Shown one piece after another: positions 41,759 to 51,528 of a stretch of 64,000 nt of DNA (its first letter is position 1; the number at the start of each line of letters is the position of its first letter). The notes under the pieces are model-generated. The model searched no databases and was not told where the DNA came from. It saw only the letters and a program-made list of their open reading frames with translations. Both the position numbers and the translations under genes were made by a program. The stretch comes from Rossellomorea sp. y25 (GTDB lineage: Bacteria > Bacillota > Bacilli > Bacillales > Bacillaceae_B), in assembly GCF_038049935.1 (NCBI RefSeq), contig NZ_CP145886.1, forward strand, positions 2,674,501-2,738,500. Direction: 5' to 3'.

Positions 41759-43645
41759 TTATTCAGCAAATTCGGAAAGGTATGTCCATCTTTCAATGAG
41801 CTTTTCCAATTGCTCGTTAAGATTTTGACTTTCGTTCATTAACTGCTGTGCTTTTTCAAAATCACTGCCGACCTTTTGCAGCTCAGCATCTGCTTCTTCT
41901 ATCCTTTTTTCAATGTCGGCCATCTTATCTTCGATTTCGTCCCATTCCCTCTTCTCCATGTAAGAAAGCCTCTTTTTCTCTTTTTCCTTCTCTTCCTTCA
42001 CGGGAGCAGATTCTTGCTTCTTGACCGGATCCTGCTTCTTACTTTTCGCTTCGCTCTTTTCCAGGTACTCAGTATATTCCCCAAAGTAAAAGTCGATTTG
42101 TCCATCTCCATTAAAGACCAGTAATTGCTCAGCTGTTTTATCTAGAAAGTAGCGGTCATGGGAAACGGTTATGACAACACCTGAAAATTCATTTATATAA
42201 TCCTCCAGAACGGTGAGGGTTTCTGTATCTAAATCATTCGTCGGTTCATCAAGCAAAAGGACATTCGGTTTTGACATTAATAGCTTAAGCAAGAAGAGTC
42301 TTCGTTTTTCTCCTCCGGAAAGCTTGCGGATCAATGTACCATGCGTACTCATTGGAAATAGGAATCTTTCCAACATGGAAGTAACTGAGATTTGCTCCCC
42401 TTTATCCGTCGTTATATATTCTCCTGCTTCCCTTATATATTCGATCATTCGCATATTCTCATCAAGTTCTTCATGACCTTGAGTATAGTATGCGACCTTT
42501 ACGGTTTGGCCTTTTAGTAAATCACCACTTGTAAGCTCATCGGTTCCGGCAAGAAGGTTAAGAAATGTTGATTTTCCGCTCCCGTTTTTACCTACGATTC
42601 CGATTCGGTCTTTAGGTTTAATAAGGAAAGAAAACTCATCTAAAATTCGCTTGTCTTCAAACATTTTTGAAGCATCCTTGAACTCAAACACTTGTTTACC
42701 TAGACGGTTTCCTCCGATTGCCATGTCAACCTGGCCGCCTGAGGGACCTGAAGACATCGTATCCTCTAAGTTTTCGAATCGTTGAATTCGAGCCTTTTGT
42801 TTAGTGGTTCTGGCTTTTGCTCCCCTTCTCATCCAGGCAAGCTCTCTTCGATAAAGATTTTGCTGCTTTTCGGATAATTGGCGTTCCACCTCTTCCCTGG
42901 AAGCCTTTGCCTCAATAAAAGAAGCATAATTTCCTTTGTAGGAGTAAAGGTTTCCTCCATCCAATTCGAAGATTCTGTTCGTTACCTTATCGAGGAAATA
43001 ACGATCATGGGTCACGAGCAACACAGAGCCGTTATACTTTCCTAAATAATCTTCCAGCCATTTGATGGACTGGTAGTCTAAATGGTTGGTCGGTTCGTCC
43101 AGGATTAATAAGTCCGGTGTTTCGATCAGGACGCCCGCCAGCGCCACTCTCTTTTTTTGCCCACCTGACAGCTCGCTCATTTTCTTTGAAAAGTCGTGAA
43201 TTCCCAGTTTTGTTAAAATGGATTTCGCATTTGCACTTGCATCCCATGCGTGAAGGATATCCATTTGCTTCTGAGCTTCAAATAAATCTTCTTGTATTCG
43301 AGGATTTTCTGAGTTGTTCTCCATTTCCATAAGGGCCATTTCATAATTCCGCATAGCCTGAATGATTTTTGCTTCACCACGAAACACTTGTTGTATCACG
43401 GTTAAATCCCCATCAAAAGCAGGCTCTTGCTGAAGGTAGGCAATATGATAATCGCCCGGCTTCGAAAGCTCTCCGGTATCATATTCTTCCATCCCTGCAA
43501 TGAGTTTCAACAGGCTTGATTTACCCGTTCCATTCACCCCGATCAGTCCGACTCTTTCTTTCTCGGTAATCGAAAACGATATATCTTTAAATAGAGTTTT
43601 CTCTCCATACGTTTTAGAAAGATTCTCAGCTGTTAACATTCTCAT
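41759..43645 (-). CDS. ABC-F ATPase (YfmR/Uup-like)
   Basis: Soluble protein of about 628 residues with two ABC domains and no membrane part, in the ABC-F class that acts on the ribosome. Walker A: GVNGTGKSSL and GKNGSGKSTF; signatures LSGGQKKR and LSGGEKRR; the linker (P-site tRNA interaction motif) contains RRGAKARTTKQKARIQ; a Lys/Glu coiled-coil tail ends it, as in Uup/YfmR. Likely rescues stalled ribosomes; resistance type is less likely. ATG 43645 overlaps the ypgQ stop as ATGA. In B. subtilis yfmR is elsewhere, so this is a rearranged neighbourhood or paralogue. Confidence 0.92.
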   Translation of the reverse strand: MRMLTAENLSKTYGEKTLFKDISFSITEKERVGLIGVNGTGKSSLLKLIAGMEEYDTGELSKPGDYHIAYLQQEPAFDGDLTVIQQVFRGEAKIIQAMRNYEMALMEMENNSENPRIQEDLFEAQKQMDILHAWDASANAKSILTKLGIHDFSKKMSELSGGQKKRVALAGVLIETPDLLILDEPTNHLDYQSIKWLEDYLGKYNGSVLLVTHDRYFLDKVTNRIFELDGGNLYSYKGNYASFIEAKASREEVERQLSEKQQNLYRRELAWMRRGAKARTTKQKARIQRFENLEDTMSSGPSGGQVDMAIGGNRLGKQVFEFKDASKMFEDKRILDEFSFLIKPKDRIGIVGKNGSGKSTFLNLLAGTDELTSGDLLKGQTVKVAYYTQGHEELDENMRMIEYIREAGEYITTDKGEQISVTSMLERFLFPMSTHGTLIRKLSGGEKRRLFLLKLLMSKPNVLLLDEPTNDLDTETLTVLEDYINEFSGVVITVSHDRYFLDKTAEQLLVFNGDGQIDFYFGEYTEYLEKSEAKSKKQDPVKKQESAPVKEEKEKEKKRLSYMEKREWDEIEDKMADIEKRIEEADAELQKVGSDFEKAQQLMNESQNLNEQLEKLIERWTYLSEFAE

Positions 43646-44286
43646 TCTTGACCAGTCCATTCTTTATTAAATTGCTCTAAAAACCGCAGCATGAAAGCAT
43701 GACGTTCCTCTGCCAGTTTCCTTCCCGTTTCCGTACACATTAAGTCTTTCAACTTCAATAACTTTTCATGAAAATGATGGATACTGGAACTATCCCCATT
43801 CCTGTACTCCTCCAGGGTCATATCCGACCTTACAATAGAATCGGGAGTGTAAATTGGTTGACCCTTCTTTCCACCATAAGCAAACGTTCTGGCAATCCCG
43901 ATTGCACCAATGGCGTCCAGACGGTCTGCGTCCCGCACAATTCTTGCATCTAACGAGGTTAACTCTGCTTCATGACCACCTTTATAAGAAATAGAATAGA
44001 TGATCGTTTTCAGTAATTCCTTTTCTTTTTCAGAAAGAGCAAGAAGGGATATGATGTGATCCAGCCTTTTCTTTCCCTCTTGCTTGTCTACAAACTTCTC
44101 ATCCGGCACATCATGAAGCAAAGCGGCCAGCTCGATTATATATGTATTCGATACATTTTCTTCCCTTGCAATCATGAGTGCTGATTTTCGTACACGATCT
44201 AAATGATACCAATCATGGCCTGTAGATTCACCCAGGTACTCATGTTTTAAAAAATCCACACACTTGTCCAGTTCTTTTCGTTCCAT
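43642..44286 (-). CDS. ypgQ: HD-domain phosphohydrolase
   Basis: 214-residue HD-superfamily hydrolase with metal ligands in STGHDWYHLDRV, AALLHDVPDEKF and VRDADRLDAIGAIGIAR. YpgQ of B. subtilis has been described as a nucleotide pyrophosphohydrolase; assignment here by synteny and similarity. ATG 44286 follows GAAGGTGAG. The stop overlaps the ABC-F start, so translation is coupled. Confidence 0.92.
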   Translation of the reverse strand: MERKELDKCVDFLKHEYLGESTGHDWYHLDRVRKSALMIAREENVSNTYIIELAALLHDVPDEKFVDKQEGKKRLDHIISLLALSEKEKELLKTIIYSISYKGGHEAELTSLDARIVRDADRLDAIGAIGIARTFAYGGKKGQPIYTPDSIVRSDMTLEEYRNGDSSSIHHFHEKLLKLKDLMCTETGRKLAEERHAFMLRFLEQFNKEWTGQE

Positions 44287-44338
44287 GCACTCACCTTCTC
44301 TTCTATTGTACCAAATAATGCCCTCTCATCAGAATAAA

Positions 44339-44373
44339 AAGGAGTGGATGCATGATTCTTCACATCACTCCTT
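44339..44373 (-). terminator. Terminator of the second degV-like gene
   Basis: AAGGAGTG (44339-44346) pairs with CACTCCTT (44366-44373), with further GATG/CATC pairing; minus strand ends in TTTTTATT. Confidence 0.85.
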
Positions 44374-44379
44374 TCTCTC

Positions 44380-45243
44380 CTAATTCTCTTCGTTTTCTTC
44401 AAACCAGCTTATTCCGATTGTATTTGCGCCTGCATGAACCCCAATTACAGCCCCTAAAGGGTACGCCCCAAATTCTATCTCCGGGTACGTTTTTTTCAAT
44501 TGGTCAATCCATTCTATTGCGTCTTTCCGATTTAATCCGTGTAATACAGACACTTTTGTTATTCTCTTAGCAGATAGGGCTTGATCTAACCGCTCGCTCA
44601 TGCTGGTCAATCCTTTTTTAATACTTCTTACCTTGTCCTTTACTTCAAGTTTACCATTCTCTATCGCAAGCATAGGCTTTACATTAAGTACACTTCCGAG
44701 GAAGAAAGAAAGCCCACTCATCCGTCCACTTTTATGGAGTTGCTCTAAGCTGCCTACCATTACATAGGTTTCACAAGAAGTTATTCGTTTTTCAATGGCT
44801 TGTTTTATTTGTAACGGAGCTTTCCCTTCATGTTGTAAACTTTGACCGTATAGGATTAATTCCGTCAATGGATTGGAAATGACCTTCGAATCTATACAGA
44901 TAATGTTTGGGAGTGTTTCCTTTAACAGCTCTGCAGCTTGATGGGCAGATGAATATGTACCGCTAAAATGTGAAGAGACATGGATCGAAAAGATATAATC
45001 ATAGTCCTTGGATAATTCTTCAAACAACTCTTTAAACGTTCCGATTGAAGGTTGTGAAGTTTTCACCTCTACTTTTTCTTCTTTTAATTTGAAGAACAAT
45101 TCTTCAGGAGTTAAGTCTACTCCGTCTTGATACTCCCTCTCCCCAAAGAGGATATTCATTGGAACGATATAGATGTGATTTTCTTTACTGCTTGAATGAG
45201 TCGGAACAAATGCTGTGCTATCTGTTATCCAGGCTATTCTCAT
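44380..45243 (-). CDS. DegV family fatty-acid-binding protein (second copy)
   Basis: 287 residues, FakB-type. AWITDSTAFVPTH, KTSQPSIGTFKELFEEL, HVSSHFSGTYSSAH and the C-terminal GVHAGANTIGISWFEE cover the family motifs. It is quite different from the DegV at 32730, so these are old paralogues, perhaps for different fatty acids. ATG 45243 follows AAAGGGG. No kinase gene adjacent. Confidence 0.92.
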   Translation of the reverse strand: MRIAWITDSTAFVPTHSSSKENHIYIVPMNILFGEREYQDGVDLTPEELFFKLKEEKVEVKTSQPSIGTFKELFEELSKDYDYIFSIHVSSHFSGTYSSAHQAAELLKETLPNIICIDSKVISNPLTELILYGQSLQHEGKAPLQIKQAIEKRITSCETYVMVGSLEQLHKSGRMSGLSFFLGSVLNVKPMLAIENGKLEVKDKVRSIKKGLTSMSERLDQALSAKRITKVSVLHGLNRKDAIEWIDQLKKTYPEIEFGAYPLGAVIGVHAGANTIGISWFEENEEN

Positions 45244-45288
45244 TGTAAAAATCCCCTTTTTCTATATATTTATGAACTCTCTTTCATA

Positions 45289-45786
45289 CTAGAAGTCTAT
45301 TCGATCAAGTTGTTGTAACGTTTCTACTGAAAATGAAATCATTTGAAGAACATCATCAACCATTTCTTCTGTAATGACTCTTTTAAAAGTCAGATTCCCC
45401 TCGTAGGCAGGAGGGTTAAGAGAGGATATCACTTCTTTCCATTCCCACTTTTTATCCTTACCCCATGTTTCCTCAAGTAACTTACGGCTTTCCTTCAACT
45501 TTTCATCGCCTTTATAGACGATGAGGATATCTGCACCTGCTGTATTCTTTTCTGTCATCATCTTTCTCTCAGCCAGAAAGTGACCCATATCAGCTTTTAA
45601 ATGAAATTCGATCGAAATGGATTTCTTGTAAGGTAAAGAATAGTGAATTTGATAACAACGTTCATAGTGAGCAAAGTCAAATAAATCCTTCCGGTCAAGG
45701 ATTTGGATTTCCCCTGTCAAATCAAGATCATAGACAGCTCCCTCAAAGACTACCTTTAAGTTATCAAAGGCTGTTGGATCAAACAT
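45289..45786 (-). CDS. Uncharacterised 165-residue protein
   Basis: I do not recognise this protein. It is acidic and soluble, begins MFDPTAFDNLKVVFEGAVYD and has a repeated alternation of beta-strand-like and helical parts, with HYSLPYKKSISIEFHLKADM in the middle. Start ATG 45786 lies five bases after GAGAGG. It lies 28 bp after the formate-THF ligase stop, on the same strand, so the two may be cotranscribed. The reading frame, ribosome site and codon use look real. Confidence 0.7.
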   Translation of the reverse strand: MFDPTAFDNLKVVFEGAVYDLDLTGEIQILDRKDLFDFAHYERCYQIHYSLPYKKSISIEFHLKADMGHFLAERKMMTEKNTAGADILIVYKGDEKLKESRKLLEETWGKDKKWEWKEVISSLNPPAYEGNLTFKRVITEEMVDDVLQMISFSVETLQQLDRIDF

Positions 45787-45814
45787 GTTTTCCTCTCCCT
45801 TCAAACCTCAATGA

Positions 45815-47506
45815 CTAAAATAACCCTACAGCCCTGCCGTCATCATCCACATTCATTCCGAATGCTGCCGGATTTTTTGGCAGGCCAGGCATAGCCATTA
45901 CTTCTCCTGTTAATGCAACTATAAATCCGGCTCCGATCTTCGGCTTAAGCTCTCGGATTGTGATTGTAAAATCTTCAGGACGCCCGAGTTTAGATGGATC
46001 ATCTGATAAAGAATATTGGGTCTTGGCCATACAAACCGGCAGGCCCCCCCACCCTTGATCTTCAAACTGCTGGAGCTGCTTTCGTGCATTCACCGTGTAA
46101 TCTACTTCTTTCGCTCCGTAAACCTTTTTCGCAATCGTTTCAATTTTAGATTGGAGTGAATCAGAAAGTTCATATAGACCAGAAAATTCCTTCGTGTTCC
46201 CTTCTATCTCATCCAATACCTTTTCGGCTAAGTCTCTTCCACCCTTTCCACCTTTTGCCCATACATCGGTTAGTGAAACTTGTACTCCCAGGTTTTCGCA
46301 CCACTCTATAAGGGTCTGGATTTCGTCATCACTATCAGTCACAAATCGATTAACCGCAATCACATAAGGTACGTTGAAATGATCTAACGTTTCCATATGC
46401 TTCTTCAGATTAGATAATCCTTTTTGCAGAGCCTGAAGGTTTTCAGTTTGAAGATCACTTTTCCCTTGACCTCCATGCATCTTCAGAGCACGAATGGTGG
46501 CAACAAGCACGATGGCATCAGGGGCTATGTCTGCAGCTCGAGATTTGATATTCAGAAACTTCTCGGCTCCTAAATCAGCACCAAATCCAGATTCCGTTAC
46601 AACATAATCAGCCAGCTTAAGAGCCGTTTTGGTCGCCATGACACTATTACACCCATGGGCAATGTTTGCGAATGGTCCGCCATGAATAAGAGCAGGAGAA
46701 TGTTCAATCGTTTGAACGAGATTAGGTTTTAGGGCATCCTTTAACAGTAATGTCAGCGCACCTTCAACTCCTAAATCTTCGACGGTTACCGGTTGTTTTG
46801 AAAAGTTGTATGCGACAACCATCTGTCCAAGCCTTCTTCTTAATTCTTCAAGATTTTGAGATAAACAGAGAACAGCCATAATCTCAGACGCCACTGTAAT
46901 ATCAAATCCGTCTTCACGGGGAACACCTTGTACCGGTCCACCTAAACCAACGATGATTTGTCTAAGGGCACGGTCATTCATGTCCAGAGCCCGTTTCCAT
47001 ACGACCCTTCTTTGATCGATATTCAGTTCATTTCCCTGATGGATATGATTATCTACCAATGCGGCTAAAGCGTTATTCGCCGTCGTTATAGCGTGGATAT
47101 CACCTGTGAAATGAAGGTTAATATCCTCCATGGGAAGAACTTGGGAATAACCTCCTCCTGTTGCTCCTCCTTTGATTCCCATCGTTGGACCTAGTGATGG
47201 TTCCCTCATGGCAATGATGGTGTTTCTATTTAACTGATTTAACGCATCTCCGAGGCCGACCGTAACCGTTGATTTGCCCTCGCCTGCTGGAGTTGGGTTA
47301 ATCGAGGTTACAAGGATTAATTTCCCGTTGGAACGGTCTTGGAGTTTATGTATCGCTTCATAGGATATTTTCCCTTTGTATTTACCATAAAGCTCAATAT
47401 CATCTTCTGTGAGACCGATTTTCTTCGCAATATTTAGTATCGGTTTCATAGTAGATTGTTGAGCAATCTCAATATCTGATTTCACTATTTTCTTGGTTGT
47501 TGTCAC
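45815..47506 (-). CDS. fhs: Formate-tetrahydrofolate ligase
   Basis: ATP-dependent ligase that makes 10-formyl-THF for purine and formyl-Met synthesis; 563 residues, family typical. P-loop [18 protein letters not shown] near residue 70; further motifs [21 protein letters not shown] (start of a long conserved block), [11 protein letters not shown] and [19 protein letters not shown] 47506 follows AAGGTGA by six bases. B. subtilis lacks this gene as far as I recall, so it marks a lineage difference. Confidence 0.97.
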   Translation of the reverse strand: MTTTKKIVKSDIEIAQQSTMKPILNIAKKIGLTEDDIELYGKYKGKISYEAIHKLQDRSNGKLILVTSINPTPAGEGKSTVTVGLGDALNQLNRNTIIAMREPSLGPTMGIKGGATGGGYSQVLPMEDINLHFTGDIHAITTANNALAALVDNHIHQGNELNIDQRRVVWKRALDMNDRALRQIIVGLGGPVQGVPREDGFDITVASEIMAVLCLSQNLEELRRRLGQMVVAYNFSKQPVTVEDLGVEGALTLLLKDALKPNLVQTIEHSPALIHGGPFANIAHGCNSVMATKTALKLADYVVTESGFGADLGAEKFLNIKSRAADIAPDAIVLVATIRALKMHGGQGKSDLQTENLQALQKGLSNLKKHMETLDHFNVPYVIAVNRFVTDSDDEIQTLIEWCENLGVQVSLTDVWAKGGKGGRDLAEKVLDEIEGNTKEFSGLYELSDSLQSKIETIAKKVYGAKEVDYTVNARKQLQQFEDQGWGGLPVCMAKTQYSLSDDPSKLGRPEDFTITIRELKPKIGAGFIVALTGEVMAMPGLPKNPAAFGMNVDDDGRAVGLF

Positions 47507-47685
47507 TTGAAATCACCTTCTAATTATGTGATGGGAATTTGGCCCTTGTTATAAATTTTACAAAAAATCTTATTTACTCATAAACTTCATTTACAATCCA
47601 TTAGTAATCTTAAATTGTAGTGTTACTTAATTCTACACTATGTTTTATATCTCCACCATTATTGCCTTTTATAGGGGGAATAAGA

Positions 47686-48819
47686 TTGCTGCAAGAAAAG
47701 TCGATTCTAATCTTGACCGCACGTTTTGGAGAAGGACATATTCAAACTGCTGAAACTCTGGCTCATACATTTAGGAGCCAGGGATATAAACGGGTGAATA
47801 TCTGTGATCTATATGGAGAAGCCTACCCTGCCATGCACTCCCTGGCCCAGAATTTATTAAAAAAAGGATTTTCCAAATTCGGTACCCCTTTCTATAAAGC
47901 ATTCTACTATGGAACAGATAAACTTTCCTCTAGAGGATTGAGCTACTTTTATCAGCATTTAGGAAAAAATCGACTAATGAAACTGGTTGAAACCCACTCA
48001 CCGTCATGCATTATCACGACATTCCCACTTCATGCTGCACCATACCTGAGGCTTCGCTCAAGCTTGAACATACCTACATATACCGTCATTACAGACTACT
48101 GTGCTCATCCGTTGTGGATTCATCCCATGATCGAGAAATACTATGTGGCAACAGATCACGTAAAGAGGACGCTCATCTCTTACGGAGTAGAGACAGAGAA
48201 AATCTTCATTAGCGGTTTACCTATCCGTTCCAGCTTTCATCATACACTCAAAAAAAACTATAAAGAATTTGGACTTTCCCCAAAACGGAAGACCATCACC
48301 ATTATGGGGGGAGGTCTAGGTTTGATTCCGAATATTGAACCGCTTTTATTGTCCCTATCCAAAGATCACAATCTTCAAGTAGCCGTTGTGTGCGGGAGGA
48401 ACGATCAGCTATACAATCAGCTGGAAAAATTTAAATTCAACGATAACATCCACATTTTCGGATATATTTCCAAAGTGGAAAACCTTTTTTCCCTTACCGA
48501 TTGTCTGATCACTAAGTCCGGTGCTTTATCATTGACGGAAGCCGCTTGTTTTAAATTGCCCATCATCATTTTTAAGCCCTCACCCGGCCAGGAAAATGAG
48601 AATGCCAATTATTTATTAAAAAGGACTGCAGCACTCACCTATTCGAATCAAACAGACTTTATGGAAAGCATTTATCGATGTCTCTATGATAAAAATACGA
48701 TAGATTCATTATCGAAAAATGTATCCTCATTATTTAACAAGAATGCCTGTACCACGATTGTAGAGGATATTCTTCGACACGACCACAGGAAAAACACACT
48801 TGTTGAAGGGAGATTGTGA
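47686..48819 (+). CDS. UgtP/MgdG-like GT28 glycosyltransferase
   Basis: Glycosyltransferase resembling processive diacylglycerol beta-glucosyltransferase UgtP and MGDG synthases; adds sugar to diacylglycerol at the membrane to make glycolipid anchors. N-terminal SILILTARFGEGHIQTAETL, middle VITDYCAHPLWIHPMIEKYYV, and the nucleotide-binding SPGQENENANYLLK are diagnostic. TTG 47686 behind GGGGGA gives 377 residues, against 382 for UgtP. Not in the B. subtilis ugtP place beside cspD, so it may be a YkoN-like paralogue. Followed by a YfhP-like gene 1 bp later. Confidence 0.9.
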   Translation: MLQEKSILILTARFGEGHIQTAETLAHTFRSQGYKRVNICDLYGEAYPAMHSLAQNLLKKGFSKFGTPFYKAFYYGTDKLSSRGLSYFYQHLGKNRLMKLVETHSPSCIITTFPLHAAPYLRLRSSLNIPTYTVITDYCAHPLWIHPMIEKYYVATDHVKRTLISYGVETEKIFISGLPIRSSFHHTLKKNYKEFGLSPKRKTITIMGGGLGLIPNIEPLLLSLSKDHNLQVAVVCGRNDQLYNQLEKFKFNDNIHIFGYISKVENLFSLTDCLITKSGALSLTEAACFKLPIIIFKPSPGQENENANYLLKRTAALTYSNQTDFMESIYRCLYDKNTIDSLSKNVSSLFNKNACTTIVEDILRHDHRKNTLVEGRL

Positions 48820-48820
48820 T

Positions 48821-49801
48821 TTGGAAACATCCACACACATCCTATTTGGTATCGGTATCGCTTCTTTAGCTTCCTTGGATCCTTCTCTAAAGGAATATTC
48901 ATTGCCTGTCTATGTCTCTTGTGTACTGTCTTCAAATGCACCTGACTTTGATTATGCTTTTAAGTTAAAGGGGAAAAGTGAATATTATAAGCTTCATAGA
49001 GGTTTTTCCCATTCTCTATTCATGCTGCCTCTTTGGGCTTTTCTGATCACAACAGTATTTGCCCTTTACTATCCGGACTTAGTATTTCTTCAGCACCTTT
49101 TCGTTTGGAACTTGGGAGCTGTCATCGTACACGTCATCACGGATGTGCTCAATTTTCACGGCACGCAGGTATTACGTCCTTTTACCGAAAAATGGTTCAG
49201 CATTGATTGTATTCCTTTATTTGACTATTTCATTTTCTCATTACATATATCCGGTATGATTCTTTCTCTCACAGGCTTTCATCCTGGGAAAACATTTCTA
49301 TCCATCTATCTCTTACTCTTCATTTATATATTATTAAGGTTTGCCACCCGCTCTTATATTTATCATCAGTTGACTACTCACTTTCTAAAGTCCAAGGGAG
49401 TAAAGATCATTCCAAATATGGACCTTTATTCCTGGCAGGTGATCATAGAAGGAGAGGAGAATTATATCCTTGGAAGATATACGTGGGGGAAACTCATGGT
49501 GGACTCTGTTCTCGAGAAAGAAACGCCTCAGCCATGGGTTGAAATTTCAAAGCAAAACAAGGATATCTCCAACTTCATTACCAGTACAATTTTTGTCTAT
49601 CCAAGAGTGATTGAAAGAAAAGAAGCTCTTGAAGTAAGATGGATTGATTTACGTTTTCGAAAAGGAAGGAGATTCCCGTTTAAAGCGATCTGGGTTTTCT
49701 CACATCACAAATCACTCGAGAAAAGCTATGTAGGCTGGTTCCATCATCCGATTGAGTATAAGCGCATCAAAAAAGAACTTGTCAATGAAGTCAGTAAATA
49801 A
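48821..49801 (+). CDS. YfhP-like membrane-bound metal-dependent hydrolase
   Basis: 326-residue membrane protein of the YdjM/YfhP family, with N-terminal THILFGIGIASL, SNAPDFDYAF and HRGFSHSLFMLPLWAF, the His and Asp residues of the putative metal site, then HVITDVLNFHGT. Four TM helices are visible in the first 190 residues; the last part is cytosolic and basic. TTG 48821 follows AAGGGAG by eight bases. Cotranscribed with the glycosyltransferase, suggesting a task in membrane lipid processing; inferred. Confidence 0.87.
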   Translation: METSTHILFGIGIASLASLDPSLKEYSLPVYVSCVLSSNAPDFDYAFKLKGKSEYYKLHRGFSHSLFMLPLWAFLITTVFALYYPDLVFLQHLFVWNLGAVIVHVITDVLNFHGTQVLRPFTEKWFSIDCIPLFDYFIFSLHISGMILSLTGFHPGKTFLSIYLLLFIYILLRFATRSYIYHQLTTHFLKSKGVKIIPNMDLYSWQVIIEGEENYILGRYTWGKLMVDSVLEKETPQPWVEISKQNKDISNFITSTIFVYPRVIERKEALEVRWIDLRFRKGRRFPFKAIWVFSHHKSLEKSYVGWFHHPIEYKRIKKELVNEVSK

Positions 49802-49806
49802 GAAAA

Positions 49807-49842
49807 TCATGCTCGATCCCCGAAATGGAATCGAGCATGTTC
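49807..49842. terminator. Bidirectional terminator yfhP-like / methyltransferase
   Basis: CATGCTCGATCCC and GGAATCGAGCATG form a stem with one bulge between the convergent genes. Confidence 0.85.
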
Positions 49843-49843
49843 A

Positions 49844-50518
49844 TTATTTTTGGAACATAAACAATGTCATAAACGTTAAAGCTTGCTTTAATTCACTTGA
49901 AAGCGTCTCTGATAATGAAGACTTTACTCCTTTTTTGTAGACCCAGTCCTCATCAATTTTCTTCCAGCCTTTTTCAGCAGCAAGCTTTTCCAATTCCCAA
50001 GGCATCATTGTATTGCAGATGACGTCTTCTCCATGTAGACGCGGATAGGCATTTTCCCTGGGGTGAGCGGTCGGACCTAAAAGACCGATGCATATATACC
50101 CGTCAGGAAAGACAATTCGTTCAATTTCGTTCAGAGTATGCAGGGGGTCCTCCGTCCATTCAACTGAATTAATCGCCATCACGGCTTGAAACTTTTCATC
50201 TTGAAAAGGGAGAGCACGCAAGTCTCCTTGAACAAAAGATAATGAGTCCCTTTCGTGTTTCTTTGCAATTTTGACCATTTTTTCAGAGAAATCCATCCCC
50301 GTGACAGCATAGCCTTTGTCGAAAAGCAAAAATGAACCGTATCCATCTCCGCATCCTAAGTCTGCTACAGCACTCCCACGTTCGATATGCTTAGTGAAAA
50401 AGGGAATAATGGCCTTCCTGCTTCCAGTTGTCCACATCTCTACACTTTTGGAATGCCAATGATCTGCGTTGTCTTCCCAGCGCGTTCTGGCACTAGTATG
50501 CCATTCTGAATTCTTCAT
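49844..50518 (-). CDS. Class-I SAM-dependent methyltransferase
   Basis: 224-residue cytosolic methyltransferase (UbiE/Methyltransf_11 type). SAM motif I reads VADLGCGDGYGSFLLFDKG near residue 52, then GMDFSEKMV and LSFVQGDLRALPF, with NSVEWTEDPLHTLNEI as motif post-II. The substrate cannot be inferred. ATG 50518 after GAGGTG. Monocistronic. Confidence 0.9.
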   Translation of the reverse strand: MKNSEWHTSARTRWEDNADHWHSKSVEMWTTGSRKAIIPFFTKHIERGSAVADLGCGDGYGSFLLFDKGYAVTGMDFSEKMVKIAKKHERDSLSFVQGDLRALPFQDEKFQAVMAINSVEWTEDPLHTLNEIERIVFPDGYICIGLLGPTAHPRENAYPRLHGEDVICNTMMPWELEKLAAEKGWKKIDEDWVYKKGVKSSLSETLSSELKQALTFMTLFMFQK

Positions 50519-50716
50519 AAGTACACCTCAATATATTTTTTCTATATTATTTTTTATTCTCATTCAGTTAACCATAATCCTTCTTTTCATATATGTTCTC
50601 TGTCAAAAAACTGATTAACATAATATTATTATGTAAACCATTTGATGATCTGGATTATCTTTTACGGCTTTTTTGTCCATACTAGTTCTATATCTGAACA
50701 AGAAAGGTGATGTTGT

Positions 50717-50935
50717 ATGGAAGAGATTTCTAAGGTTCAACGGAATTACCATGGTAACATTATCAGTTTTCAAACTTCTTCCGGCCGTATTATTTCCTAT
50801 CGTAAAGCTGTACTGGAAGCCTCAGAGGGATTACTTCAAGGAGTAGTCCTGAATGAAAATGAATGGGGAGAAGTAGAACTAACAAGTATGTCGGTCGATG
50901 ACGGAAGCTTCAATGACTATCCTTCCATTTTCTAA
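50717..50935 (+). CDS. DUF3892 small protein
   Basis: 72-residue soluble protein of a DUF3892-like family: MEEISKVQRNYHGNIISF, then TSSGRIISYRKAVLEASEG and an acidic end. Function unknown. ATG 50717 after AAAGGTGA. It converges with mntR across the long hairpin at 50962. Confidence 0.72.
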   Translation: MEEISKVQRNYHGNIISFQTSSGRIISYRKAVLEASEGLLQGVVLNENEWGEVELTSMSVDDGSFNDYPSIF

Positions 50936-50961
50936 GAGTGAGGGTTAACTTTTCAGACCCA

Positions 50962-51010
50962 CAAGCCAAAAAGGACTTCATTCTATTGCAATGAAGTCCT
51001 TTTTGGCTTG
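50962..51010. terminator. Long perfect hairpin between DUF3892 gene and mntR
   Basis: A perfect 21-bp stem starting CAAGCCAAAAAGGACTTCAT, a 7-nt loop, and its complement. The A and T runs inside the stem serve as U-tracts on either strand, so it is a bidirectional terminator. Confidence 0.9.
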
Positions 51011-51032
51011 AATTGTCATGCTTTGCCCATTA

Positions 51033-51449
51033 TCATTCAGAGCGATTTTGAATTGTTCGAAGTTCTTCTACCCGGTCCTTCTCTTCATCGAAGAATTGAA
51101 CGAGATCTCCAATGCGATCAATGGAATCCCAGCTCAGGTGGTGTTCGATTCCTTCAACATCTTCATAAATATGCTCTTCTTTCACTCCAATTACACGAAG
51201 GAATTGTTCTAACAGTTCATGCCTATATACTAAACGCTTTCCTACTTTGTTTCCTTTTGGAGTCAGAACAAGCCCGCGATATTTCTCGTAAATGAGATAA
51301 TCGTCCTTATCTAACTTCTGCACCATTTTGGTAACTGAGGAGGGGTGAACAGATAAAGCTTCTGCTATATCTGATACTCTTGCATAACCTTTGTTCTCAA
51401 TTAACATATAAATCTGTTCTATATAATCTTCCATACTTGGTGTAGGCAT
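51033..51449 (-). CDS. mntR: Manganese-responsive regulator MntR
   Basis: DtxR-family regulator, 138 residues (142 in B. subtilis). With Mn2+ it represses importers. Winged helix with [22 protein letters not shown]; metal ligands visible by position: Asp8 and Glu11 in [10 protein letters not shown], His77 in [10 protein letters not shown], Glu99/Glu102/His103 in [15 protein letters not shown] 51449 after GGAGGG. It lies 80 bp downstream of mntD, same strand, and MntR-like boxes sit before mntA. Confidence 0.97.
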   Translation of the reverse strand: MPTPSMEDYIEQIYMLIENKGYARVSDIAEALSVHPSSVTKMVQKLDKDDYLIYEKYRGLVLTPKGNKVGKRLVYRHELLEQFLRVIGVKEEHIYEDVEGIEHHLSWDSIDRIGDLVQFFDEEKDRVEELRTIQNRSE

Positions 51450-51528
51450 TCTGTACCCTCCAAATTTCCATAAATATCATTAAAAGTTTACTATAACTAC
51501 AGAATGAATACAACCCAAGCACTTTAAA

